Shown: in pieces, positions 1 through 6,148 of the stretch
Position numbering within the stretch: position 1 is the first letter of the stretch
How the letters are laid out: each line of letters starts with the position of its first letter
Assembly (NCBI GenBank): GCA_050117315.1
Contig: JASFMY010000187.1
Location: forward strand, 1-7,947
DNA length: 7,947 nucleotides
Direction of reading: 5' to 3'
Source of the DNA: JANQIV01 sp050117315
Lineage (GTDB): Bacteria > Bacteroidota > Ignavibacteria > Ignavibacteriales > Melioribacteraceae
Notes under the pieces: generated by a model
What the model was told of the DNA's origin: nothing
The model's database searches: none
The model's input: the letters and a program-made list of their open reading frames with translations, nothing else
Translations under genes and position numbers: made by a program

Positions 1-98
1 AGCTCTTGATATAGGACTACTTGTATTGCAATAGCCCCGGATTTTGTTTTAACTTCTCTTATTGATAGCAAGTACAAAAATAGCCATTAGTGCGGTAA

Positions 99-398
99 AA
101 TCAATTAGGTCAAAATTTATTTCCTTATAATTCAATAGGTTACACACAGCATTCCCTTCTTTTGGGTCTCACGTCAAAAGTCAAGAGGTATGATACCGGA
201 TCAATTTGGACTGAGCGCGAACAGATCCGGTTCAAAGATTTCAGGCACGGAATAGGCGGCACCTTTTCTTTGGATACTCCCGTGGGACCGGCTGATTTTT
301 CTGTTGGCAAAAGTTTTGATTTTAGAAACCTGCTTCCGGATAAATCGATAAGCTGGGGTGAAACTTTCTTCTACTTTTCGATAGGATATAAATTTTAA
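99..398 (+). pseudogene. 3' remnant of a patatin/Omp85-type outer-membrane barrel gene
   Basis: The frame is open from 99 to the stop at 396-398. The encoded C-terminus looks like the last strands of the bacterial surface-antigen (BamA/Omp85-like) barrel that follows patatin-like phospholipase domains. It contains RYDTGSIW, then FKDFRHGIGGTFSLDTPVGP, then FSVGKSFDF, and ends in FYFSIGYKF with a terminal aromatic residue, as outer-membrane barrels do. A complete gene of this family would be several hundred codons. Here only about 75-100 codons remain, because stops close all three forward frames between 1 and 98. Recognisable homology begins at about 150-185. The only early start is a TTG at 162 with no clear ribosome binding site, so I read this as a truncated, non-functional remnant. 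A frameshifted gene or an assembly break are alternatives. The stop overlaps the convergent TPR gene by 4 nt. The family call is fairly secure; the pseudogene status is an inference. Confidence 0.65.
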
Positions 399-934
399 TT
401 TCTTTTTTTGTTTGCTTTTTCTGCCATTGCAAAATACTTCCTGCTCATAGCATCATTATTTGTTTTTTTATACAGATCGGCTAATGAATAATAGATAAGA
501 CTTTTGTTCTCGGCTTTTTCAATTCCCTTTTCTGCAAATTTTATAATTAAGTGGTTTAGCGGTGTATTCATATCATAATCATACAATTCCAGTGCTTTTA
601 AATACGGTTCAAAACTCAAGTTGTCATTTTCAGACGCTTTTTTATAATAACAGAAAGCTTCCTCCAGGCAGCAATAATCGGTATAATTGTTTTCGAATAT
701 ACTTGCTGCCCACAAATTAATGTCATAGTTTAGATCACTAAATTCTTTACATAATTTATCAGTGTACATTTTTATTTCATCGGTAGATAACAGCGGGTTG
801 CCTAACAATATTTTGTAAACTTCTATATCCGTAATATTGTTGGATATAGCTGTTTGAAAAGCGTCAAATAGTTCGTCTGAATTTGAAGAATTGCGGAATG
901 TGTTTTCTAAATTTTTTAATAACGATTCATCCAT
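395..934 (-). CDS. Small TPR-like helical protein, function unknown
   Basis: The 179-residue protein has no signal peptide or membrane segment, so it is probably cytoplasmic. It is predicted to be almost wholly helical. Residues about 90-100 (EEAFCYYKKA) and 144-176 (SLIYYSLADLYKKTNN followed by SRKYFAMAEKA) have the spacing of small and aromatic residues seen in tetratricopeptide or Sel1-type repeats. The N-terminal half (residues 20-80) looks like more diverged helical hairpins. Such repeats usually bind other proteins. It is the second gene of a minus-strand unit, 16 nt after the nuclease-like gene, so the two are probably co-transcribed and may interact. The ATG at 934 has no Shine-Dalgarno sequence. 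Instead an inverted repeat links the upstream stop to this start (see 934-953). I do not recognise the specific family. Confidence 0.8.
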   Translation of the reverse strand: MDESLLKNLENTFRNSSNSDELFDAFQTAISNNITDIEVYKILLGNPLLSTDEIKMYTDKLCKEFSDLNYDINLWAASIFENNYTDYCCLEEAFCYYKKASENDNLSFEPYLKALELYDYDMNTPLNHLIIKFAEKGIEKAENKSLIYYSLADLYKKTNNDAMSRKYFAMAEKANKKRN

Positions 935-953
935 AGTTAAATTTAATTAACTA
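934..953 (-). promoter_or_regulatory. Inverted repeat linking a stop codon to the next start codon
   Basis: TAGTTAA (934-940) and TTAACTA (947-953) are perfect 7-base inverted arms around a 6-base centre. On the minus-strand transcript the 5' arm begins with the UAG stop of the nuclease-like gene and the 3' arm ends with the A of the AUG of the TPR gene. Such a hairpin would partly occlude the start until a ribosome terminating upstream opens it, which fits translational coupling. The stem is all A/T except one G-C pair, so it would be weak. This is a prediction from sequence only. Confidence 0.35.
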
Positions 954-1475
954 ACCGCTAATCTCAAAAGAGAAATTATTGTTCATTAATAAAGTATTTA
1001 TGAAGTTAGCTTTATTAAAATCCGGCAATTCAAATTGAAATTCTACAGTTCTATTTTTATCCCACTGTTTTTCTGCTGATTGTTTGTAACTATGATTTCC
1101 GACTAAAGCAAATTTCCTTCCGGTTAATTCCATGCTCTCATTAAAAACAAAAAAAACAATTATAACAGGAACGTTAAATTTTTCACTCCATGCCTTGTAA
1201 GATTTTATTGCTCTTTCGTTAACAAGCCATTTGTTTTTTCGTTTTCCTTTCCAGTCGAGAAAAGCCGGTTTATTTTTATAACTAATAATTAAATCCGGTT
1301 TATCTTCACCTTTTTCCCAGACTTTCGAATACCTTTTATCTTCACCAAAAGGATTAAAGATTATTCCCCACTGGGTTAATAGATTCTTACCGGTATTTTC
1401 AGCGGCATCATGAAGTTGATAATTTTTTCTAAAATCCTCGGTTGATTTAAAGGGATTAAAATTTAGATTCTTCAT
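951..1475 (-). CDS. PD-(D/E)XK-superfamily nuclease-like protein
   Basis: The 174-residue soluble protein carries what looks like a PD-(D/E)XK nuclease core. An N-terminal helix with an acidic residue (E26 in AAENTGKNLLTQWG) is followed by P60-D61 at the start of a beta strand (KPDLIISY). After 12 residues comes L-D74-W-K76, the (D/E)xK element, with D in place of the commoner E. A basic stretch (KGKRKNKW) and a helix (residues 86-99) lead into a strongly hydrophobic strand (VPVIIVFFVF, 102-111), the usual order in resolvase- and restriction-type members of the fold. The family cleaves DNA or RNA using Mg2+ held by these acidic residues. No specificity domain or second nuclease domain is present, and I do not recognise the subfamily. 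The gene heads a two-gene unit with the TPR-like protein. The start ATG has only a weak TTGGA upstream. Confidence 0.6.
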   Translation of the reverse strand: MKNLNFNPFKSTEDFRKNYQLHDAAENTGKNLLTQWGIIFNPFGEDKRYSKVWEKGEDKPDLIISYKNKPAFLDWKGKRKNKWLVNERAIKSYKAWSEKFNVPVIIVFFVFNESMELTGRKFALVGNHSYKQSAEKQWDKNRTVEFQFELPDFNKANFINTLLMNNNFSFEISG

Positions 1476-1529
1476 TCCAATAATTCATAAATATTCTCTT
1501 AATAATGTTTATATAACCAATCTAAACAG

Positions 1530-1537
1530 CAAAATTA
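1530..1537 (-). promoter_or_regulatory. TAnnTTTG-type -7 box for the nuclease/TPR unit
   Basis: The minus strand reads TAATTTTG here, matching the Bacteroidota sigma-factor -7 consensus TAnnTTTG. It lies about 55 bases upstream of the ATG at 1475, leaving a leader of roughly 50 nt. No TTG is found at the usual 19-21 nt further upstream, so only half of the promoter signature is present. Confidence 0.35.
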
Positions 1538-1652
1538 GCAATTATTTTCGACTAATTAGTTAAAAACATGTCCAAGGTAAAATTATTATAATAGAGAATC
1601 TTTTTGATTTACTTAACCCCTAATTATGCATTAGAGGAAAACAAAAACCAAT

Positions 1653-1704
1653 AACCTGTAATAAATAAAAAGGTTGTCGCAACTTTCTATTTAACCTTTT
1701 TTTT
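1653..1704 (+). terminator. Terminator- or attenuator-like set of competing hairpins
   Basis: AAAAAGGTT (1667-1675) can pair with AACCTTTTT (1693-1701), and the run of T's continues to 1704, which is the form of an intrinsic terminator with an AT-rich stem and a 17-nt loop. The same 5' arm can instead pair upstream with AACCT (1653-1657) or form a tight hairpin with GTTG-TCG-CAAC (1673-1683, extendable to 1670-1686). The three pairings exclude one another, as in terminator/antiterminator switches. No gene lies upstream on this strand, so it would act on a porin leader transcript or on a small RNA. The AT-rich background makes chance pairing likely. Confidence 0.35.
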
Positions 1705-1884
1705 GATCTTAGATATTGTTTGTAACTCATTGAAACAAAATGTATCTCTAATTTCTTTCTTTTCTATTGTATAATCTGGGTTAACAACACTATTTTCATG
1801 ATAAATATTTTTATCCTAAATTTATCTTGGCAAATTTTGATAATTACCTTCGTTTTTATGATCCTATTTTATTTTGCTTCTTTT

Positions 1885-1892
1885 TATCTTTG
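1885..1892 (+). promoter_or_regulatory. TAnnTTTG-type -7 box for the porin-CotH unit
   Basis: TATCTTTG matches the Bacteroidota -7 consensus TAnnTTTG exactly. A transcript beginning a few bases downstream (about 1897-1900) would have a short leader carrying the AGGA at 1904-1907 and would reach the TTG start at 1914. This supports the downstream start for the porin. No clear TTG -33 element is seen 19-21 nt upstream. Confidence 0.45.
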
Positions 1893-1913
1893 CTAAGACA
1901 AACAGGACTTTTT

Positions 1914-2918
1914 TTGAAAAAACGACCTTTATCATTCCCGGAATTATTTATAGCAATTACGTTAACATGCTGTTTTTGCAAGTTAAATGCGCAGGGAGCA
2001 AAGTACGACGGATTTATAGAACTCGGGGGAGACATAGAATATAACGACCTCTACATTGAAAGCTTCTACAAAGCTAAACTTGAATTTAAAATTAAACTGA
2101 ATGAAAAAACCAAAGTGGAATTGGATATCCGAGCCGAGTCTGATGAACAGCAGATTGAATTACGCGAAGCTTCTGTTGACTACGACTTGAGCAAAACATT
2201 TAGAATAAGTGCTGGAGCTCTAAAAAAACGTTTTGGGAGAGAAGAGCTTGTAAGCCGGGAAAAATTACATACAATTCAAAGAAGCATGATTAATCGTTAC
2301 CTTTCCCCCCTCGGTTATGTAAGCAGGGATCCCGGTATTCACCTCAGATGGAAAGATGAATTGCATGAATTGATAACCGGATTTAATTATAACGAAGCGC
2401 ACAGCCTTACCTTTATGTCACGTTATTCAGTTGAGAACATCTGGATATTTGATGACATAGGCGGAGGCTTGCATTTCGTAAAACATTTAAACAGGCAGGG
2501 AATAAATAACTCTTATGCTATGAGTTTGGACTTTGCCCGTAAATTTGGAAAATTAAATTCCGATCTTGAGTTTTTTTACGGAATGGACCCGGTTGAAACA
2601 GGATACCGCAAGATTGCGGGAATTGAAGATGATGTGAATTTTTTCGGTGCAAAAATCCAAACCGCATACAAATTCAAATTTGACAATGAGATTCTTACCG
2701 GGCTTGAACCCCTTTTAATTCTGGGATATATTGCGCCGGACACTGAGTTGATGGATGTAAACAAACTGGAATTATTGATCGGCTTTAACGTTTATATTGA
2801 TAAACACATCAGGTTCATGATTAACGGGGATCTGATCCTTACCAATAACAAACTTAACAAAAGCGAAAGATCATATAATGAAAGCAATGCAATAGCACAG
2901 TTCCAGATATCATGGTAA
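1914..2918 (+). CDS. Porin-like outer-membrane beta-barrel protein
   Basis: The 334-residue protein is predicted to form an outer-membrane barrel. I place the start at TTG 1914 because it gives a typical Sec signal peptide (MKKR basic end, hydrophobic core LFIAITLTCC, cleavage after LNAQ at residue 27). AGGA also lies 6 nt upstream, and a TAnnTTTG box precedes it. The mature chain is a series of alternating amphipathic strands (for example YKAKLEFKIKL, TKVELDIRAE, KLELLIGFNVYI) and ends in FQISW, with the C-terminal aromatic residue barrels need for assembly. Residues 84-143 (LREASVDYDL, ISAGALKKRFGREELVS, RSMINRYL, SRDPGIHL) resemble the channel region of phosphate-selective porin O/P-type proteins, which suggests passage of small anions. 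Substrate is not shown by the sequence. The stop overlaps the next gene by 7 nt. Confidence 0.75.
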   Translation: MKKRPLSFPELFIAITLTCCFCKLNAQGAKYDGFIELGGDIEYNDLYIESFYKAKLEFKIKLNEKTKVELDIRAESDEQQIELREASVDYDLSKTFRISAGALKKRFGREELVSREKLHTIQRSMINRYLSPLGYVSRDPGIHLRWKDELHELITGFNYNEAHSLTFMSRYSVENIWIFDDIGGGLHFVKHLNRQGINNSYAMSLDFARKFGKLNSDLEFFYGMDPVETGYRKIAGIEDDVNFFGAKIQTAYKFKFDNEILTGLEPLLILGYIAPDTELMDVNKLELLIGFNVYIDKHIRFMINGDLILTNNKLNKSERSYNESNAIAQFQISW

Positions 2919-4012
2919 AGTTTTGCAAAAATATTTTTTTACTCTTTTTTGTTTTTTTCTTTTCTTCATGTGATGAAATTACCGAACCCGAAGATAATTC
3001 CGGTTACGGGCTTCCGGTTTACAAAATAGAAATTGACGACGAAGACTATGCCCAGTTTAAAGCTAATATTTTTACAAACTATTCCGTTGCTGCAGAATTA
3101 AATGCCGACGGGAAAGACTTTAAAATAAAGATTGAGCACCACGGGTATACTTCACGCGAATTCTTAAAATCATCTTATGAAATTAATTTTGTTTCATCCG
3201 GCAAAGACCCGCATTTGAACAGGAGTGAAATTATTTTAAGCTCCCAGGTAATTGATCCGAGCATGTTAAGAACACTGCTCGCCTGCGAAGGTTTTAACGC
3301 TGCCGGTTTAATAACTTATAAAGCACAGCCTGTAGTAGTTTATATTAACGACTTATTGGAGGGACTTTATCTTTTGGTTGAACCGATAAATGAAGAATTT
3401 TTTACCGCACGCGGTCTGCAGGTAGATCAGCTTTACGAAGCAATTAATACAAAGGCACAATTTACAGTTAAAGACGGATTTTACGTCCGTGACGGTTTTA
3501 GAAAAAGAATTCCCGATGATGAAAATTTTTATACACTTAAAGAATTAATTTATTTGCTGGATACCGAACCTTTATCTACTTTGCCGGAGAAGCTCGAAGC
3601 AAAACTTGATGTTGACAGTTATTTAAGATATTGTGCAATCACTTATTTGACAGGAAACTGGGACGGAATAATTCACAACTTCCATCTCTTTAGAGATAAA
3701 GCAACAGGTATATTCGAATTTGTGCCATGGGATTTGGATCGTACTTTTTATACTTACAACGGCGACATGAACTTGAATAAACTCTTTGATAAAGTTGTTT
3801 CAATTGATAAATACAAAACCATGTACGAAAAACATCTTAAAAATTTATCCGGAGAAGAGTTTTCAATACAATTTTGCGAATCAAAAATAAACCAATTTAA
3901 AGACGTCATTAAACAAGCTTACAATGCAGATAGATGGTTTGAAGCAAACGGATATGAGCTTGAAACCGAAGCCGGAAAAATAACGGCATTTATCTCTTCG
4001 AGGAATTTATAG
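2912..4012 (+). CDS. CotH-kinase-family lipoprotein
   Basis: The 366-residue protein has a short basic start, a very hydrophobic segment (residues 7-17) and a lipobox-like FFSSC with the lipidated cysteine at position 20. Acidic residues follow (CDEITEPED). The rest matches the CotH kinase family: HGYTSREFLKSSYEINF (78-93), VVVYINDLLEGLYLLVEPI (141-159), and the C-terminal active-site block with GNWDGIIHN (248-256) and FEFVPWDLDRTF (268-279). B. subtilis CotH is an atypical kinase that phosphorylates spore-coat proteins. D251 and D274/D276 correspond to the conserved aspartates for catalysis and metal binding. The IRxRG-type motif seen in many members is IEHHG here. The protein should be anchored in the envelope, possibly on the cell surface. 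Its ATG lies inside the last codons of the porin gene, so the two are probably translationally coupled. The substrate is unknown. Confidence 0.85.
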   Translation: MVKFCKNIFLLFFVFFFSSCDEITEPEDNSGYGLPVYKIEIDDEDYAQFKANIFTNYSVAAELNADGKDFKIKIEHHGYTSREFLKSSYEINFVSSGKDPHLNRSEIILSSQVIDPSMLRTLLACEGFNAAGLITYKAQPVVVYINDLLEGLYLLVEPINEEFFTARGLQVDQLYEAINTKAQFTVKDGFYVRDGFRKRIPDDENFYTLKELIYLLDTEPLSTLPEKLEAKLDVDSYLRYCAITYLTGNWDGIIHNFHLFRDKATGIFEFVPWDLDRTFYTYNGDMNLNKLFDKVVSIDKYKTMYEKHLKNLSGEEFSIQFCESKINQFKDVIKQAYNADRWFEANGYELETEAGKITAFISSRNL

Positions 4013-4071
4013 AAATAATAAAGTAGCCAAAACAAAACTGCATGAAGATAGCTATTCGGATTATTTATGTG

Positions 4072-5679
4072 CTATCCCACAAACTGCATCGCGTAATATT
4101 TAGGAGTCAACTCATCACCTGTAGATTTTTCAATCAGCTCACTCCAATGATACATTGCACCTGGAGAGAAGAATAAATGTTTTAAATATTCCCCGGCTTC
4201 TTTTTTGTTTGCAAAGCTGTGGCTTGCGCTGCCGTCTTCTTTTAATACTTTTTCAGTGATGTAAAAATACAACTGTGAAGCAAGCAATTCTCCAAGCATG
4301 TAATTATGGTAATAAGCCGGGTAAAGAGCTACGTGTATTTTTGCCGCCCAGTCGGGTTCGTTTCTGCCTTCGGGCTTCTTAATCATCTGGTAATTTTCGA
4401 CCAGGTCCCACCAGAGTTTATTCAAATCCTGTTCCGGGTTGGAGTACATTTCTTTTTCGAACCTAAACATTACCTGTACCCAGCGGGAAAAAACAAGCTG
4501 CTCTAATTTTAATGTTTTGTAGCAGTTCACTTCAATTTTATTTTTTTCTTCCTGGCTTATACCGATTACGTCCCTCAGCCATTGCGGGTTTGAAGCCATT
4601 CTTCCGAACAGCATTGCAATTGCTTCTGTTGTAAAAATGTGTGCGTGCTGTCTAAGTGTCCATGGGAGTTCGCGTTTAACAAACTTGTCGTACACCGCAT
4701 GCCCGAATTCATGCAGCATTGTGCCCATCCATTTATAGTTTTGTTTTACGTTGCACAAAACTCTTATGTCGCCCTCGCGGTCAATGTCAGTGCAGTATGC
4801 GTGCTGGTACTTGCCTTCCTTTTCATAAAGGTCGCTTTTCCCAAGCATGTCGTCAATGGGCAGCCCTATGCTTTCAAAATAGTGTTTTGTTATTGCTACT
4901 ATATCTTTCCCTTCAAAATATTTGTCCAGATCAACTTTATAAATGCCGGGGCCTTGTTGGAAAAATTTATCCTGGTAATGCCAGGGCATCAGATCATCTT
5001 TTGAAATGTTATATTTTCTGGAGAGGTGTTCGTCAATTTCGTTTTTCACTTCGATGAATGAATCACGCGTCAATTCATCAAGTTCGTCAAAAAGCTTTTC
5101 AATATCGTCTGCATTCTGTTCGCTTAATTCCAAACTCATTTGATGATGATTCTTGTATCCCAATTCCTTTGCAGCTTTGTTACGCATGTTTACAAGCCTT
5201 AAAACATCGTCCGCTACTTCTTTGCCTATTTGTTTGCTCGCTAGCCAGAATTTATTGAGCTTCTCATTGTCGGTAGATTTTTCAAGCACTTCATCAATTT
5301 GATTGTCTGTGTATTTTTTGCCATCAACTACAGCGCGGAAAGTTGAGAACCTTTCTTCAACTTTTGTGGAGAGTTCGATAATCTCTTTTAATAGAGTTTC
5401 GTCAAACTGGTTTTCGGCATAAGCGTTATAGATTAATGTCAGCATACGTTTTAAAACATGCTCTTTAATTTCACCGGAATCTTTGAACTCTTTTAGCTTG
5501 GCAAAATCATCCTTATTTGTGAAAATTATACTTAACTTCAATTGCAGTTCGGATGCTTTTTTAAAATCTTCTTCTTTGCCGCTGATGGATGCATCAAAGT
5601 ATGCCAGCGATGCCTGCTTCGACAGATCAGCGACTTTGGTTTCATATCCTTCAACAAATTTCATAAATGAATTTTCCAT
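4072..5679 (-). CDS. M3-type zinc oligopeptidase (gluzincin)
   Basis: The 535-residue protein is a zinc metallopeptidase of the M3/M2 type. Numbered from the chosen start, HEFGH lies at 323-327 with the catalytic glutamate between the two zinc-binding histidines. The third ligand is the glutamate of FTTEAIAMLFGR (E352), 25 residues after the second histidine, the spacing I recall for M3 oligopeptidases. A conserved YPAYYHNYMLGELLASQ block (about 453-469) completes the substrate cleft. The N-terminal 200 residues are helical, as expected for the lid that limits these enzymes to short peptides. There is no signal peptide, so it should degrade oligopeptides in the cytoplasm. Length is complete. 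The start is ATG 5679, not the in-frame ATG at 5685, because TAAGGAG (5686-5692) lies 6 nt upstream of the former and abuts the latter. It follows the groES-like gene on the same strand. Confidence 0.88.
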   Translation of the reverse strand: MENSFMKFVEGYETKVADLSKQASLAYFDASISGKEEDFKKASELQLKLSIIFTNKDDFAKLKEFKDSGEIKEHVLKRMLTLIYNAYAENQFDETLLKEIIELSTKVEERFSTFRAVVDGKKYTDNQIDEVLEKSTDNEKLNKFWLASKQIGKEVADDVLRLVNMRNKAAKELGYKNHHQMSLELSEQNADDIEKLFDELDELTRDSFIEVKNEIDEHLSRKYNISKDDLMPWHYQDKFFQQGPGIYKVDLDKYFEGKDIVAITKHYFESIGLPIDDMLGKSDLYEKEGKYQHAYCTDIDREGDIRVLCNVKQNYKWMGTMLHEFGHAVYDKFVKRELPWTLRQHAHIFTTEAIAMLFGRMASNPQWLRDVIGISQEEKNKIEVNCYKTLKLEQLVFSRWVQVMFRFEKEMYSNPEQDLNKLWWDLVENYQMIKKPEGRNEPDWAAKIHVALYPAYYHNYMLGELLASQLYFYITEKVLKEDGSASHSFANKKEAGEYLKHLFFSPGAMYHWSELIEKSTGDELTPKYYAMQFVG

Positions 5680-5685
5680 GAACAT

Positions 5686-5692
5686 CTCCTTA
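5686..5692 (-). promoter_or_regulatory. Strong ribosome binding site for the oligopeptidase gene
   Basis: The minus strand reads TAAGGAG, the best Shine-Dalgarno match in the window. It is followed by 6 nt and ATG 5679. It directly abuts an earlier in-frame ATG (5685), which is too close to be used, so this site decides the start. Its 5' end touches the U-tract of the hairpin at 5693-5736. Confidence 0.75.
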
Positions 5693-5736
5693 AAAAAGAA
5701 ACCGGGTCAGACCACTTACTTAAAATCCGCCCGGTT
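5692..5736 (-). terminator. Intrinsic terminator-like hairpin between groES-like and peptidase genes
   Basis: On the minus strand AACCGGG (5736-5730) pairs with CCCGGTT (5706-5700) around a 23-nt loop and is followed by TTCTTTTTT. The GC-rich 7-bp stem and T-run are the form of a Rho-independent terminator for the groES-like gene, 21 nt after its stop. The T-run runs straight into the peptidase Shine-Dalgarno sequence, leaving no room for a promoter after the hairpin. The peptidase would therefore depend on read-through or on a promoter overlapping the hairpin, so the element may act as an attenuator. Confidence 0.6.
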
Positions 5737-5757
5737 GAAATTAACTTTTAGTAATTG

Positions 5758-6120
5758 TTATGTAAATAATTCTTCGTCTCTAATTATAAGCAAAACGCTG
5801 TGTTGTGCAACGATAACCATTTTTTCTTTTTCCAGCTCCAGTTCAATTGCATCCTTACGCAGAAATAAAACAAAGTCACCGACCTTTGCCTGTAGAGGAA
5901 TATATTTTGCCGGTTCTTTATCTTTCCATGGTTCGTCATCTTCTGCGGTAGTCGGAATAACATAACCGGGACCGGCTTTAATTACGTAACCGCCCTGCAC
6001 CTTTTCTTTTTCGGCAACACCCGGCGGTAAATAAAGCCCGCTGGTTGTTTTATTTAGATCGGTCTCAGGCCTTACCAATAGACGATCGCCAACTACAATA
6101 ATTTTGTCGGTATTAATCAT
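5758..6120 (-). CDS. GroES-like co-chaperonin with an insertion
   Basis: The 120-residue protein belongs to the Cpn10/GroES family, which caps the GroEL folding chamber. It shows the usual order: GDRLLVRPE (11-19), a mobile loop with TTSGLYLPPGVAEKEK (25-40) containing the hydrophobic tripeptide LYL that would contact GroEL, GYVIKAGPG (44-52), KVGDFVLF (79-86), and a C-terminal strand ending LLIIRDEEL. Ordinary GroES is about 95 residues. The extra length is mainly an acidic/charged stretch (about 56-74, TAEDDEPWKDKEPAKYIP) in the roof beta-hairpin. No groEL is adjacent, and no CIRCE element is visible upstream, so this is probably a second, divergent co-chaperonin. I chose ATG 6120 because GAGGA lies 4 nt upstream. 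The earlier in-frame ATG at 6144 has no ribosome binding site and sits about where transcription would begin. Confidence 0.82.
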   Translation of the reverse strand: MINTDKIIVVGDRLLVRPETDLNKTTSGLYLPPGVAEKEKVQGGYVIKAGPGYVIPTTAEDDEPWKDKEPAKYIPLQAKVGDFVLFLRKDAIELELEKEKMVIVAQHSVLLIIRDEELFT

Positions 6121-6148
6121 TATGTCCTCAAGTAAATAATTCATAGTG

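Larger units (their letters stand above)
1476..1913. other. Non-coding divergent control region (438 bases)
   Basis: This stretch separates the minus-strand nuclease/TPR unit from the plus-strand porin/CotH unit. It is very AT-rich, and I find no convincing gene in it. It holds a TAATTTTG box facing left (1530-1537), a perfect palindrome ACTAATTAGT (1551-1560), two TATAAT sequences (1587-1592 and 1770-1775) that lack a well-placed -35 partner, a set of competing inverted repeats ending in eight T's (1653-1704), and a TATCTTTG box (1885-1892) just before the porin start. The porin reading frame stays open upstream to a TTG at 1827, but that extension would place about 29 residues before an evident signal peptide, so I treat it as untranslated. 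Confidence 0.6.

Noticed and set aside
49..168. A 39-codon open stretch on the minus strand under the truncated barrel gene.
   Set aside because: It has only a very late ATG, its translation is not recognisable, and this length is expected by chance in AT-rich DNA. It might mark foreign sequence at the breakpoint but cannot be supported.
1798..1896. A 32-codon plus-strand frame from ATG encoding a very hydrophobic peptide just before the porin gene.
   Set aside because: T-rich DNA readily gives hydrophobic codons, there is no Shine-Dalgarno sequence, and it overlaps the likely porin promoter.
1827..1913. An upstream TTG start adding 29 residues to the porin-like protein.
   Set aside because: It would bury a clear signal peptide inside the chain and overlaps the TATCTTTG promoter-like box.
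2576..2764. A 62-codon minus-strand frame inside the porin-like gene.
   Set aside because: It is a shadow of the barrel coding sequence with no recognisable product.
4047..4076. Inverted repeat GATAGC/GCTATC between the convergent CotH and peptidase genes, as a possible terminator.
   Set aside because: It has only a 6-bp stem with an 18-base loop, no T-run in either direction, and it overlaps the peptidase stop codon.
4306..5258. Several plus-strand open frames opposite the oligopeptidase gene.
   Set aside because: They lie antisense to a well-supported metallopeptidase and have no family motifs.
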